In this document: positions 1 to 6,058 of the stretch, in pieces | Numbering within the stretch: position 1 is the first letter of the stretch | How the letters are laid out: each line of letters opens with the position of its first letter | Assembly: GCA_964508195.1 (NCBI GenBank) | Contig: CAZDSH010000042.1 | Location: 1 to 14,694, forward strand | From: JAAYEV01 sp964508195 | GTDB lineage: Bacteria; Bacillota; Clostridia; Ch29 | Direction: 5' to 3' | Length of the DNA: 14,694 bases | Position numbers and translations under genes: made by a program | The notes under the pieces: generated by a model | Seen by the model: the letters and a program-made list of their open reading frames with translations, nothing else | Database searches by the model: none | Told to the model about the DNA's origin: nothing

Positions 1-318
1 CTAAACCATTTATAAGCATAGCTTCGCATCCCATGGAGCAAGCGTGAGGATAAGGAAAAATATACAGCGTAAATTCTGATCCTTCGCCCTCTGCGCTCTT
101 TTTATTATGCGGGTGTAAGCTCAGCTATGGACAGCCTAATGCCTATGCGTGCGGACCTTCGGCGAGTTTCCTTCGCTAAACCATTTATAAGCATAGTTTC
201 GCATCCCATGAAGCAAGCGTGAGGGTAAGGGAAAATATACAGCGAAAATTCTGATCCTTCGCCCTCTGCGCTCTATTTATTATGCGGGTGTAAGCTCAGC
301 TACGGATAGCCTAATGCC
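1..318. repeat. Tandem direct repeat, ~143-bp unit (two copies, 175-bp period)
   Basis: Positions 1-143 and 176-318 are near-identical copies with scattered single-base differences, for example GGAGCAAGC versus GAAGCAAGC, and GGACAGCC versus GGATAGCC at the end. They are separated by a 32-bp spacer (144-175) that is not repeated. The first ~22 bp of the unit recur a third time at 398-419. I see no convincing reading frame in either copy. This looks like an intergenic repeat family. It also has an inverted, diverged relative at the right end of the window. The function is not known to me. Confidence 0.85.
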
Positions 319-400
319 TTCTACTTTCTACTTCCCACTTCCCACTTCCCACTCCCCACTTCCCACCTCCCACCTCCCACCTCCCACCTCCCACCTCCCA
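317..400. repeat. Heptamer short tandem repeat array (CTTCCCA/CCTCCCA), 12 units
   Basis: Twelve consecutive 7-bp units fill exactly 84 bp. Two are degenerate leading units (CCTTCTA, CTTTCTA), followed by CTTCCCA three times, CTCCCCA, CTTCCCA, and five perfect CCTCCCA units. The minus strand reads TGGGAGG repeated, so it has regularly spaced GGG runs that fit the G3N1-7 quadruplex pattern. The graded change from CTTCCCA to CCTCCCA suggests growth by slippage. Such arrays are usually variable in length between strains. Confidence 0.9.
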
Positions 401-419
401 TTTATAAGCATAGCTTCGC
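398..419. repeat. Third, partial copy of the left-end repeat start
   Basis: The 22 bp here match positions 6-27 exactly and 181-202 with one change. The match stops after CTTCGC and the sequence diverges into the GCCACA/TGTGGC cluster. The heptamer array therefore sits between repeat copies, as if inserted into or expanded within a third repeat unit. Confidence 0.8.
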
Positions 420-443
420 GTTAGCCACAAATGTGCCACGCGA

Positions 444-474
444 ATGTGGCAAACAAAACGTCCCCTTGCCACAT
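444..474. repeat. 31-bp hairpin element, left copy (inverted relative to 14498-14528)
   Basis: The element has perfect 8-bp arms ATGTGGCA (444-451) and TGCCACAT (467-474) around a 15-nt loop that contains ACGTCCCC. Its reverse complement matches 14498-14528 at 30 of 31 positions. Extra GCCACA (424-429) and GCCAC (435-439) words just upstream could pair with the same left arm, so several alternative folds exist. It is probably a member of a dispersed clostridial intergenic repeat family. Confidence 0.85.
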
Positions 475-488
475 AGGGGTGTTTTTTT
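462..488 (+). terminator. Intrinsic terminator upstream of the polysaccharide module
   Basis: CCCCT (462-466) pairs with AGGGG (475-479) across the 8-nt loop TGCCACAT, followed by TG and a run of seven T (482-488). The loop is the right arm of the 31-bp hairpin, so the two hairpins use overlapping bases and cannot both form. It would end transcription entering from the left and insulate the promoter that follows. Confidence 0.55.
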
Positions 489-501
489 ATGGAAGAGTCG
501 T

Positions 502-530
502 TTGCGAAATAGGTAAAAATATGATATATT
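502..530 (+). promoter_or_regulatory. Predicted sigma-A-type promoter for the 567-3514 operon
   Basis: A -35-like TTGCGA (502-507) and a -10-like TATATT (525-530) are separated by 17 bp in an AT-rich tract. Transcription would start near 537 and give a leader of about 30 nt before the TTG start at 567. It follows the terminator directly, which supports its being the operon's own promoter. Confidence 0.5.
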
Positions 531-566
531 TTGTTAAACAACTAAACCGGCCGGGGGTGGATAAAG

Positions 567-1235
567 TTGCTGAGCAAAAGGAATAAGATAGGTCTTATCG
601 GCCTTATAGTGATGGGTATTGCGCTAATAGGCTTTGCAAAGTTTTATCACACATATCACGGCGACGGCGATGATTACGCAGCACAAAGTATCAGCGATTT
701 TTATATGACAAGGCCCGAAAAAGACATGCCCTTTGGAAAGGACACATTAAACTCCGAGGCGCACCAAGGACGCGGCCGGCACACGGAAAGAAATCCCCTA
801 GGAGAAGCCGCTGACAAGGAAGATACCCAAAGGGCGGCGGAGGGGCACCAGGGCGAATATACAAGTGAAGGGGAATCCGATACTAAAGGTGAACAGGACG
901 AAACATCGGAGCCCAGCCGGGGACAAAGGGATGTGTCTGATCACGGGCCTGAAGAATTTATTGATATCATGCGGGATGAAACAGCCCGGCAGGAATGGAT
1001 CGAGGCTAAGCTAGAACAATACAGGGACGACATTGATGACGATGATATGGAGGATTTTAAGAATATTATAGGCAAATTGGATATGACCTATGCAATAGAT
1101 ATTTTAGATAACCCCGACACGGAAAAGGGCGAAGAAGAGCTTAAGGAATATTTGCGGTTAATGTTAAGGCCGAAGGAATACAACCGTGCAAGGGAGCTTT
1201 TTTTCAGGTATGACTTTATATTGTTAGAAGGTTAA
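567..1235 (+). CDS. Membrane-anchored acidic protein of unknown function
   Basis: This 222-residue protein matches no family I recognise. A short basic N-terminus (KRNK) precedes one hydrophobic helix at about residues 8-25, which acts as a signal anchor and puts the rest outside the cell. Residues 50-130 form a charged, Glu/Gly/Ser/Thr-rich linker of low complexity. Residues 130-222 look folded and helical, beginning EEFIDIMRDE and including an acidic DDIDDDD run. The start is TTG at 567, supported by GGGGGTGG (553-560) six bases upstream. It is the first gene after the promoter and leads into the PHP phosphatase and BY-kinase genes, so a role in envelope polysaccharide assembly or its control is plausible but rests only on position. 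Confidence 0.8.
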   Translation: MLSKRNKIGLIGLIVMGIALIGFAKFYHTYHGDGDDYAAQSISDFYMTRPEKDMPFGKDTLNSEAHQGRGRHTERNPLGEAADKEDTQRAAEGHQGEYTSEGESDTKGEQDETSEPSRGQRDVSDHGPEEFIDIMRDETARQEWIEAKLEQYRDDIDDDDMEDFKNIIGKLDMTYAIDILDNPDTEKGEEELKEYLRLMLRPKEYNRARELFFRYDFILLEG

Positions 1236-1268
1236 TTTTTAAATTAAAACATGGACGAAGGTGCGGAT

Positions 1269-2063
1269 ATGATAGATTTACACTCCCATATACTCTATGG
1301 CATAGATGATGGTTCCCGGCATAGGGACATGACTCTTAACATGTTGCGCCAGGCTGAGGAAGACGGCATAAAAATAATGGTAGCAACGCCGCATTATGTA
1401 GTAGGCGCAAACCTTTATTCCGCAAGGACTTTATTGTTAAGATACTGTAGCCTGTTACAAATTATAGATGAGCAGGGTCTTAACATAAAATTGCTTTTAG
1501 GTAACGAATTATTCCTTGACGAATATATATTCGAAGCCGTGGAACAAAAAATGTGCCATACATTAGCGGGTACAAAATACGTGCTTTTAGAGCTACCGAT
1601 GGCCGGTATACCACCCTGCGTCGAGGGAGTATTGTATCAATTCCTGACTAAAGGATACAGGCCTATACTGGCGCATCCTGAACGGAATGTCGGGTTTTTG
1701 AATAACCCGGCACAGTTAATAGGATTTCTTGAAATGGGTTGTATAGCACAGATAAACAGTACCTCCATAAACGGGATCCATGGACATAGGGTACAGGATA
1801 CGGCTAAACAATTTCTTAGAAATAATATGGCACACCTAGTGGCCTCAGACTGCCATTCGGACAATAGGCGTAGGCCAGAGCTGTCCGTGGCATATAACAG
1901 AGTATCCCAATGGCTGGGCAAACAGCGCGCCGATGAGCTGTTTAAAATTAATCCAAGGCTTGTGTTGCAAGATGAGGTTATAGAAACCCGCAGGCCGGAA
2001 TATATCCGCGATGGAAGAAATATTACACAGATAATAAAAGATTGTTTTACTGCGACAAAATAA
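1269..2063 (+). CDS. CpsB/YwqE-type PHP-domain protein-tyrosine phosphatase
   Basis: This is a manganese-dependent PHP-superfamily phosphatase of the CpsB/YwqE/CapC type, which removes phosphate from BY-kinases that control capsule or exopolysaccharide synthesis. All expected metal-ligand motifs are present, numbering from the start used here: DLHSH (3-7), GIDDG (11-15), TPHY (40-43), GNE (78-80), AHPER (135-139) and SDCHS (193-197). At 264 residues it has normal length. I prefer ATG at 1269 over the in-frame ATG at 1251: GAAGGTG (1257-1263) lies five bases before 1269, while 1251 has only AT-rich sequence upstream and would add six residues before the conserved MIDLHSH. Its gene ends 20 bases before the BY-kinase gene, its likely substrate. 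Family assignment is firm; the exact substrate is inferred. Confidence 0.93.
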   Translation: MIDLHSHILYGIDDGSRHRDMTLNMLRQAEEDGIKIMVATPHYVVGANLYSARTLLLRYCSLLQIIDEQGLNIKLLLGNELFLDEYIFEAVEQKMCHTLAGTKYVLLELPMAGIPPCVEGVLYQFLTKGYRPILAHPERNVGFLNNPAQLIGFLEMGCIAQINSTSINGIHGHRVQDTAKQFLRNNMAHLVASDCHSDNRRRPELSVAYNRVSQWLGKQRADELFKINPRLVLQDEVIETRRPEYIRDGRNITQIIKDCFTATK

Positions 2064-2083
2064 AATGCAGGGGGATATATGGT

Positions 2084-3514
2084 ATGGAGAGGGAACCGGA
2101 GTGGGCTGAAGAACTGGATTTATTGGATATATTACATATAATAAGGAACCGTTGGTGGGTCGTAGAGTTATGTTTTGTGCTGGCCGTGGCTATATGCGCC
2201 ATCGTTACATACCATTTTGCTGTGCCCATGTACAGGGCCGAGACGACATTGTTCGCCGGTAAGGAACCGAACAGGATTGCATCCTTGGATTTGAGCGATC
2301 TTAACCTTAACCAAAAGCTGGTGGCCGATTATCGTGAGATAATATTAAGCAGGCTCGTGGCCCGGCAGGTGATAGAGGACATGAACATAGATATGTCCAT
2401 ACAGACGTTCCAAAAAAGGGTTTCGGTGAATACGGTTAAGGATTCGCGTTTTTTCAAGATAGGTTTCGAGAGCACTAACCCCGAGATGGCTATGTACGCT
2501 GCCAACGCCCTAGGCAAGGCTATTATCGAAAAGGCCGAGGATATTATAGATATAAAAAATATAATAGTCATAGACGAAGCGGAGCTGCCTAAAAACCCCG
2601 TTAAGCCTAATAAGGAATTAAATATGGCTATAGCTATGGTCCTTGGGCTTATGTTCGGCGTGTTCTTTGCCTGTTTTATGGAGTTCCTAGACAGGACCAT
2701 AAAGACTAACAGCGACGTAGAAAAGCACCTTTCCCTTATTACGATCGGGACTATACCCTTGTTCAAGGGTGAGGACCCGCGGAATGCAAAGACCACCGCC
2801 CGGGCACTAAAGAGTTCTATAAAGAAGAGCGAAAAAACCGGCGAGGACGTCCTTACGAGTAGAGCCCTTATATCGGTTTTAGATCCTAAGGCCCCGGCTT
2901 CGGAAGCCTATCGTTCCCTTAGGACGAACATAGGCTATACGAGTGTGGACAAACAGGTTAAGACCATCGCGATAACGAGCCCCGGCCCTAGGGAGGGTAA
3001 ATCAACTACTGTTGTAAACCTTGCCATAAGCCTGGCCCAGGTAGGCAAAAAAGTACTCGTAGTCGATGCGGATCTAAGAAAAGGGAAAATACATAGGTAC
3101 TTTCTATTGCCTAATGCCCGGGGCGTTACCGATATAATAATCAACCGGTACAAGGTAAAGGATGTAATAAAAGAGGTAAAATATGCAGAGAATCTATACG
3201 CTATTTGTAGGGGTTCTGTACCGCCGAACCCCGTAGAGCTTTTAGAATCCAATAGAATGGCGGCTTTTTTAGAGGTTATTAGGAAGGAATTCGATATAAT
3301 ACTTATAGATACGCCGCCGGTGGGCCAGCTAACCGATGCCGCGGTACTTAGCAAAAATGTGGACGGGGTTATTTTAGTCATAGCCTCCGGTGAAACACAA
3401 ATAGATATAGCAAAACATGCAAAATCTAGGCTCAATAAGATAGAGGCAAAGGTTCTAGGGGCGGTGATCACGAAGGTGGTAAGGGCAGCGGACGGTGCGT
3501 ACTATTACTATTGA
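2084..3514 (+). CDS. Fused Wzz-domain/BY-kinase (polysaccharide co-polymerase and tyrosine kinase)
   Basis: This 476-residue protein regulates chain length and export of a surface polysaccharide. The Wzz part carries TM1 at about 22-46 and TM2 at about 180-199, with an extracellular segment between. The cytoplasmic bacterial tyrosine kinase follows: Walker A SPGPREGKST (299-308), Walker A' VLVVDAD (324-330) and Walker B IILIDTPP (405-412). It ends in a four-tyrosine tail (473-476), a minimal autophosphorylation cluster. Most Firmicutes split these parts into CpsC and CpsD; here they are one chain, as in proteobacterial Wzc. I place the start at ATG 2084, with AGGGGG (2069-2074) nine bases upstream. 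An in-frame TTG at 2042 would overlap the phosphatase gene. The neighbouring PHP phosphatase is its probable antagonist. Confidence 0.92.
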   Translation: MEREPEWAEELDLLDILHIIRNRWWVVELCFVLAVAICAIVTYHFAVPMYRAETTLFAGKEPNRIASLDLSDLNLNQKLVADYREIILSRLVARQVIEDMNIDMSIQTFQKRVSVNTVKDSRFFKIGFESTNPEMAMYAANALGKAIIEKAEDIIDIKNIIVIDEAELPKNPVKPNKELNMAIAMVLGLMFGVFFACFMEFLDRTIKTNSDVEKHLSLITIGTIPLFKGEDPRNAKTTARALKSSIKKSEKTGEDVLTSRALISVLDPKAPASEAYRSLRTNIGYTSVDKQVKTIAITSPGPREGKSTTVVNLAISLAQVGKKVLVVDADLRKGKIHRYFLLPNARGVTDIIINRYKVKDVIKEVKYAENLYAICRGSVPPNPVELLESNRMAAFLEVIRKEFDIILIDTPPVGQLTDAAVLSKNVDGVILVIASGETQIDIAKHAKSRLNKIEAKVLGAVITKVVRAADGAYYYY

Positions 3515-3556
3515 GTTATCCTATGATACGCTTTATCTAAGACCCTGTATACACGG

Positions 3557-3601
3557 TTCGATAACGAGTGTTTTCGATGCGTAGAAGGAATTCTTATCGA
3601 A
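3557..3601. promoter_or_regulatory. Inverted repeat TTCGATAA/TTATCGAA in the intergenic region before the SLH gene
   Basis: TTCGATAA (3557-3564) and TTATCGAA (3594-3601) are perfect 8-bp inverted repeats 29 bp apart, inside the 177-bp gap between the BY-kinase and SLH genes. They could be a regulator site or the stem of a leader RNA. No T-run follows, so it is not a terminator. GTTATCC also occurs twice in this gap, near each end. I recognise no known riboswitch. Confidence 0.4.
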
Positions 3602-3691
3602 TAACCACTTGGATTGTCGTGTAACGGAAGGGTTATCCAACAAAATGTAGAACACTAGGTGTATAACGATATTTATGGAAGTGGGATGAAT

Positions 3692-5371
3692 ATGAAGGTC
3701 CTGGGGAAAGGAAACGGCCCAAAAATTTTAACGATCCTAGTTTTGTTCATAATCGTGACCTCGTCGACTGTGACGGCCTATTCCGCCATGCCTACGGATA
3801 TCAAAGGTCACTGGGCGGAGGACATTATAACGAAATGGATAAAGGAAGGTAAGGTCAGCGGTTACGAAGACGGTACATTTAGGCCCGATAACCCCATTAA
3901 CCGCGCTGAGTTTATGGTCCTTGTAAACAATGCGTTGGGCTTTACAAAGCTTGCAGATGTTGCATTTCTTGATGTACCCGTCGATGCGTGGTATGTAAGC
4001 CATGTGGCGAAGGCGGTGGCCGCAGGCTATATATCCGGTTATCCCGATGGATGCATAAGGCCCGAGGCTAACATGTCCCGGGAGGAAGTAGCCTTCGTGC
4101 TGGCGAATATAAAGGGTCTTATATACGATGTAGATGCAGCGGAGCGGCTTAACGATGCCCATATTGCGCAAAGTTGGAGCAAGGGTGCCATAGGCGCGGT
4201 AGTAAAGGCCGGCTATATGGGCGGTTATTTCGATCAGACCTTTAGGCCGAGGGAAAACATAACAAGGGCCGAGGCCATCGTCGCTCTAGATAGTATCCCA
4301 AGGACGGTTGTCTACGATAGTGCCGGTATATACGGGCCTGAAGCAGGACAGGACAGAGTTGATGCAGACGTTTTAATAAACGAAGGTAAATTAGTATTGC
4401 AAAATATTATCATAACCGGAGATCTTATCATAGGCGAAGGGGTGGGAGAAGGTACCGTTTCCCTTAATAATGTGACCGTAGAAGGGGATACGATTGTTAA
4501 ATGTAGCAGCGATACAAGCGCCGTGATAATAAAGGGCGGCAGTTACGGTAACGTAACGGTGCGACCGGTATCAGACTGTATTACCCATATAATGGCCGAT
4601 AACGCTGAAAGTATAGACATAATATTGTCCGAAGGCACATCCGGCAATAAGGTTGTACTAAAGGGTAGCTTTGATAGTGTAACCGTAGATGCCCGGGATA
4701 TAACCCTTGAAACCCGGGGTGAGACGCTGATAAATATTTTGGATATAACGGCGGACGCCGAGGATGTATCCCTGTTTTTAAATGAGGGTACTACTGTGAT
4801 AAAACTATACAAGGAAGAAAGCATGGACGTAGATATAGGTGGCGAGGCAAGTATAAGGGAAATTATTGAGCTAGGCGGTAAAAGACCTAAAAAGGATACC
4901 GGTAAGCCATCTATAGGGATTAAGGACGAAAGGATAGTATGCCGTATCGATGGAGCAGATAACCCGGTACACTATACCGAACTTAAAGAAATGTCCGATG
5001 ATACAAAAATAATAAGTATAATGTTTACTGTAGATGCAAATAACATCGGAGATATAGACTTTGCCGTTACAAAGATTGATTACGAGAAAAAGGAGCCGAG
5101 GCATCCCTTTGTCGGGATTATAGAAAATCGTATTAAAAGATTTAGAACAAAGGCGAAGGATATAGGGGTAAGTATTACCGTAGCGGAGCTATTTGATTTC
5201 GCCGGTTATGAGGACTTCGAGGATGTGGGCTATGAGCCGGAAAAGGATAAGGACTCTGTAAAGCTAGGCTCCCTTCGTAACGTGTTCGGTCGTTGGGTAA
5301 GGATCACCGGTACCGTATCCGCTGACGGGTTTAAAACCACCGAATACGTTAGAACTATTCCGCTAAGTTGA
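3692..5371 (+). CDS. Secreted SLH-domain surface protein with beta-rich C-terminal region
   Basis: The protein is exported and probably held to the cell wall by its SLH domains, which bind secondary wall polysaccharide. A signal peptide covers about residues 1-32, with a hydrophobic core (ILTILVLFIIV) and likely cleavage after AYSA. Three SLH repeats follow at about 35-78 (HWAEDII, GYEDGTFRPDNPINRAEF), 91-138 (AWYVSHVAKAVAAGYISGY) and 153-199 (GYFDQTFRPRENITRAEA). Residues 205-395 are Val/Ile/Gly-rich with regularly spaced strands (VYDSAGIYGPEAG, LQNIIITGDLIIGEGVG), a beta-helix-like region common behind SLH domains. The C-terminal ~160 residues are unassigned. Of possible starts at GTG 3659, ATG 3686 and ATG 3692, the last has the best spacing to GGAAG (3677-3681). 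Position suggests that it may bind the polysaccharide whose synthesis the upstream genes control. Confidence 0.9.
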   Translation: MKVLGKGNGPKILTILVLFIIVTSSTVTAYSAMPTDIKGHWAEDIITKWIKEGKVSGYEDGTFRPDNPINRAEFMVLVNNALGFTKLADVAFLDVPVDAWYVSHVAKAVAAGYISGYPDGCIRPEANMSREEVAFVLANIKGLIYDVDAAERLNDAHIAQSWSKGAIGAVVKAGYMGGYFDQTFRPRENITRAEAIVALDSIPRTVVYDSAGIYGPEAGQDRVDADVLINEGKLVLQNIIITGDLIIGEGVGEGTVSLNNVTVEGDTIVKCSSDTSAVIIKGGSYGNVTVRPVSDCITHIMADNAESIDIILSEGTSGNKVVLKGSFDSVTVDARDITLETRGETLINILDITADAEDVSLFLNEGTTVIKLYKEESMDVDIGGEASIREIIELGGKRPKKDTGKPSIGIKDERIVCRIDGADNPVHYTELKEMSDDTKIISIMFTVDANNIGDIDFAVTKIDYEKKEPRHPFVGIIENRIKRFRTKAKDIGVSITVAELFDFAGYEDFEDVGYEPEKDKDSVKLGSLRNVFGRWVRITGTVSADGFKTTEYVRTIPLS

Positions 5372-5407
5372 TCAGGAAGGGGGGATTTTCCGGCCTAAAA
5401 GGGATAT

Positions 5408-5437
5408 TTGTCAATCTAAAAAAACGCCTCGGATATA
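5408..5437 (+). promoter_or_regulatory. Possible promoter for the LoaP-like gene
   Basis: TTGTCA (5408-5413) resembles a -35 box. A GATATA/TATAAA -10-like stretch begins 18-20 bp later (5432-5439). The spacing to the best -10 hexamer is longer than ideal. The region lies between the end of the SLH gene and the TTG start at 5493 and is A-rich, as promoters in this genome seem to be. Confidence 0.3.
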
Positions 5438-5462
5438 AAAAACACGTCCCCTGTCGTCGAAA

Positions 5463-5482
5463 CCTTACAATTCTACGTAGGG
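5463..5482 (+). promoter_or_regulatory. Small hairpin overlapping the LoaP-like gene's ribosome binding site
   Basis: CCTTAC (5463-5468) can pair with GTAGGG (5477-5482) across an 8-nt loop, with one G-U pair. The right arm runs into the G6 ribosome binding site (5480-5485). Folding would hide part of the site and lower translation of the regulator. It is short and may be chance. Confidence 0.25.
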
Positions 5483-5492
5483 GGGTATAGAT

Positions 5493-5990
5493 TTGTTTTC
5501 TTGGTGTTTGTTTTGTAAAACCGGTTCAGAAAAACATGTTGCCGAATTTTTAACCACATTGAACGAAAAAATCGAGGCTATTGCACCAACCCGCGTGCTT
5601 CAGGAAAGGCGTAAAGGTAAATGGACGCGCCGGGAACAGATACTATTCCCGGGTTATGTATTTTTGTATGCCGAACATGAAAGGGAAATTGATCTAACAA
5701 AAAAAGCCCCGGGTCTTTATAAAGTGCTTAATTATGACACGGGCTTTAAAAGGTTACAGGGGACGGACCACGAGTATTCTATGTGGATATACCGCCACCA
5801 TGGCAGCATAGACATCTCTAAAGTGCTGACCGAGGGAAGGACCGTCAAGGTCGTAGACGGGCCGTTGTTAGACGGTTTCGGCACCATAGTAAGGCTTGAT
5901 AAACATAAACGTAGGGTATGGGTAAAGTTTGAATTCGACGGACAGATACGCACCGTTTCACTAAGTGCGGAGTGTGTAGAAGTAAGGTAG
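5493..5990 (+). CDS. loaP: LoaP-like NusG-family processive antiterminator
   Basis: This 165-residue specialised NusG paralogue resembles LoaP, which binds RNA polymerase on particular operons and lets it pass internal terminators. The NGN domain covers about 1-105: WCLFCKTGSEKHVAEFL at the start, a basic RRKGKWTRRE segment, and the NusG/RfaH signature LFPGYVFLY. A KOW domain follows at about 112-165 (EGRTVKVVDGPLLDGFGTIV). The translation start is TTG at 5493 with a G6 ribosome binding site (5480-5485). Housekeeping NusG normally sits with secE and ribosomal genes, so this is the specialised type. Known LoaP genes lie beside long biosynthetic operons. Here the closest long unit is the 8.4-kb operon starting 68 bases downstream, which is the natural target by position. 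The polysaccharide genes, or genes outside the window, remain alternatives. Confidence 0.88.
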   Translation: MFSWCLFCKTGSEKHVAEFLTTLNEKIEAIAPTRVLQERRKGKWTRREQILFPGYVFLYAEHEREIDLTKKAPGLYKVLNYDTGFKRLQGTDHEYSMWIYRHHGSIDISKVLTEGRTVKVVDGPLLDGFGTIVRLDKHKRRVWVKFEFDGQIRTVSLSAECVEVR

Positions 5991-6011
5991 ACAAGGCAAA
6001 GGGCGGTAGCT

Positions 6012-6041
6012 ATACAAAATCGGTATGATAGCGGTTTGTAT
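6012..6041 (+). promoter_or_regulatory. Candidate LoaP-responsive leader hairpin
   Basis: ATACAAA (6012-6018) and TTTGTAT (6035-6041) form a perfect 7-bp stem in the 68-bp gap between the LoaP-like gene and the next gene. The 16-nt inner part can form only weak extra pairs. An alternative fold pairs GCTAT (6009-6013) with ATAGC (6028-6032). LoaP proteins act through a hairpin in the 5' leader of their target operon, so the position fits. I cannot match its details to a published consensus. The ribosome binding site GGAGGT (6048-6053) follows seven bases later. Confidence 0.35.
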
Positions 6042-6058
6042 TATTTCGGAGGTCAAAA

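Larger units (their letters stand above)
1..566. other. Repeat-rich non-coding region upstream of the gene block
   Basis: No credible gene is present in this 566-bp stretch. It contains, in order, the ~143-bp tandem repeats (1-318), a heptamer array (317-400), a third partial copy of the repeat start (398-419), a cluster of GCCACA/TGTGGC inverted words (424-474), an intrinsic terminator (462-488) and a promoter (502-530). The reading frame across 311-541 on the minus strand is only the translated heptamer array (VGGGRWEVGGGKW-like) and is not a real protein. Confidence 0.7.

Noticed and set aside
1..318. CRISPR array
   Set aside because: Only two long (~143-bp) units with one 32-bp spacer; no short regular repeats and no cas genes.
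311..541. Minus-strand 76-residue reading frame with VGGGRWEVGGGKW repeats
   Set aside because: It is the direct translation of the non-coding heptamer array, and the flanking part is the terminator and promoter region.
2329..3471. Long minus-strand frames opposite the BY-kinase gene (2329-2796 and 2935-3471)
   Set aside because: The + strand carries a complete Wzz/BY-kinase with all motifs. The opposing frames have no recognisable domain and no ribosome binding site and are shadows of codon bias.
3515..3691. Known riboswitch in the gap before the SLH gene
   Set aside because: Only one 8-bp inverted repeat and short repeated words are visible; I could not match any riboswitch core.
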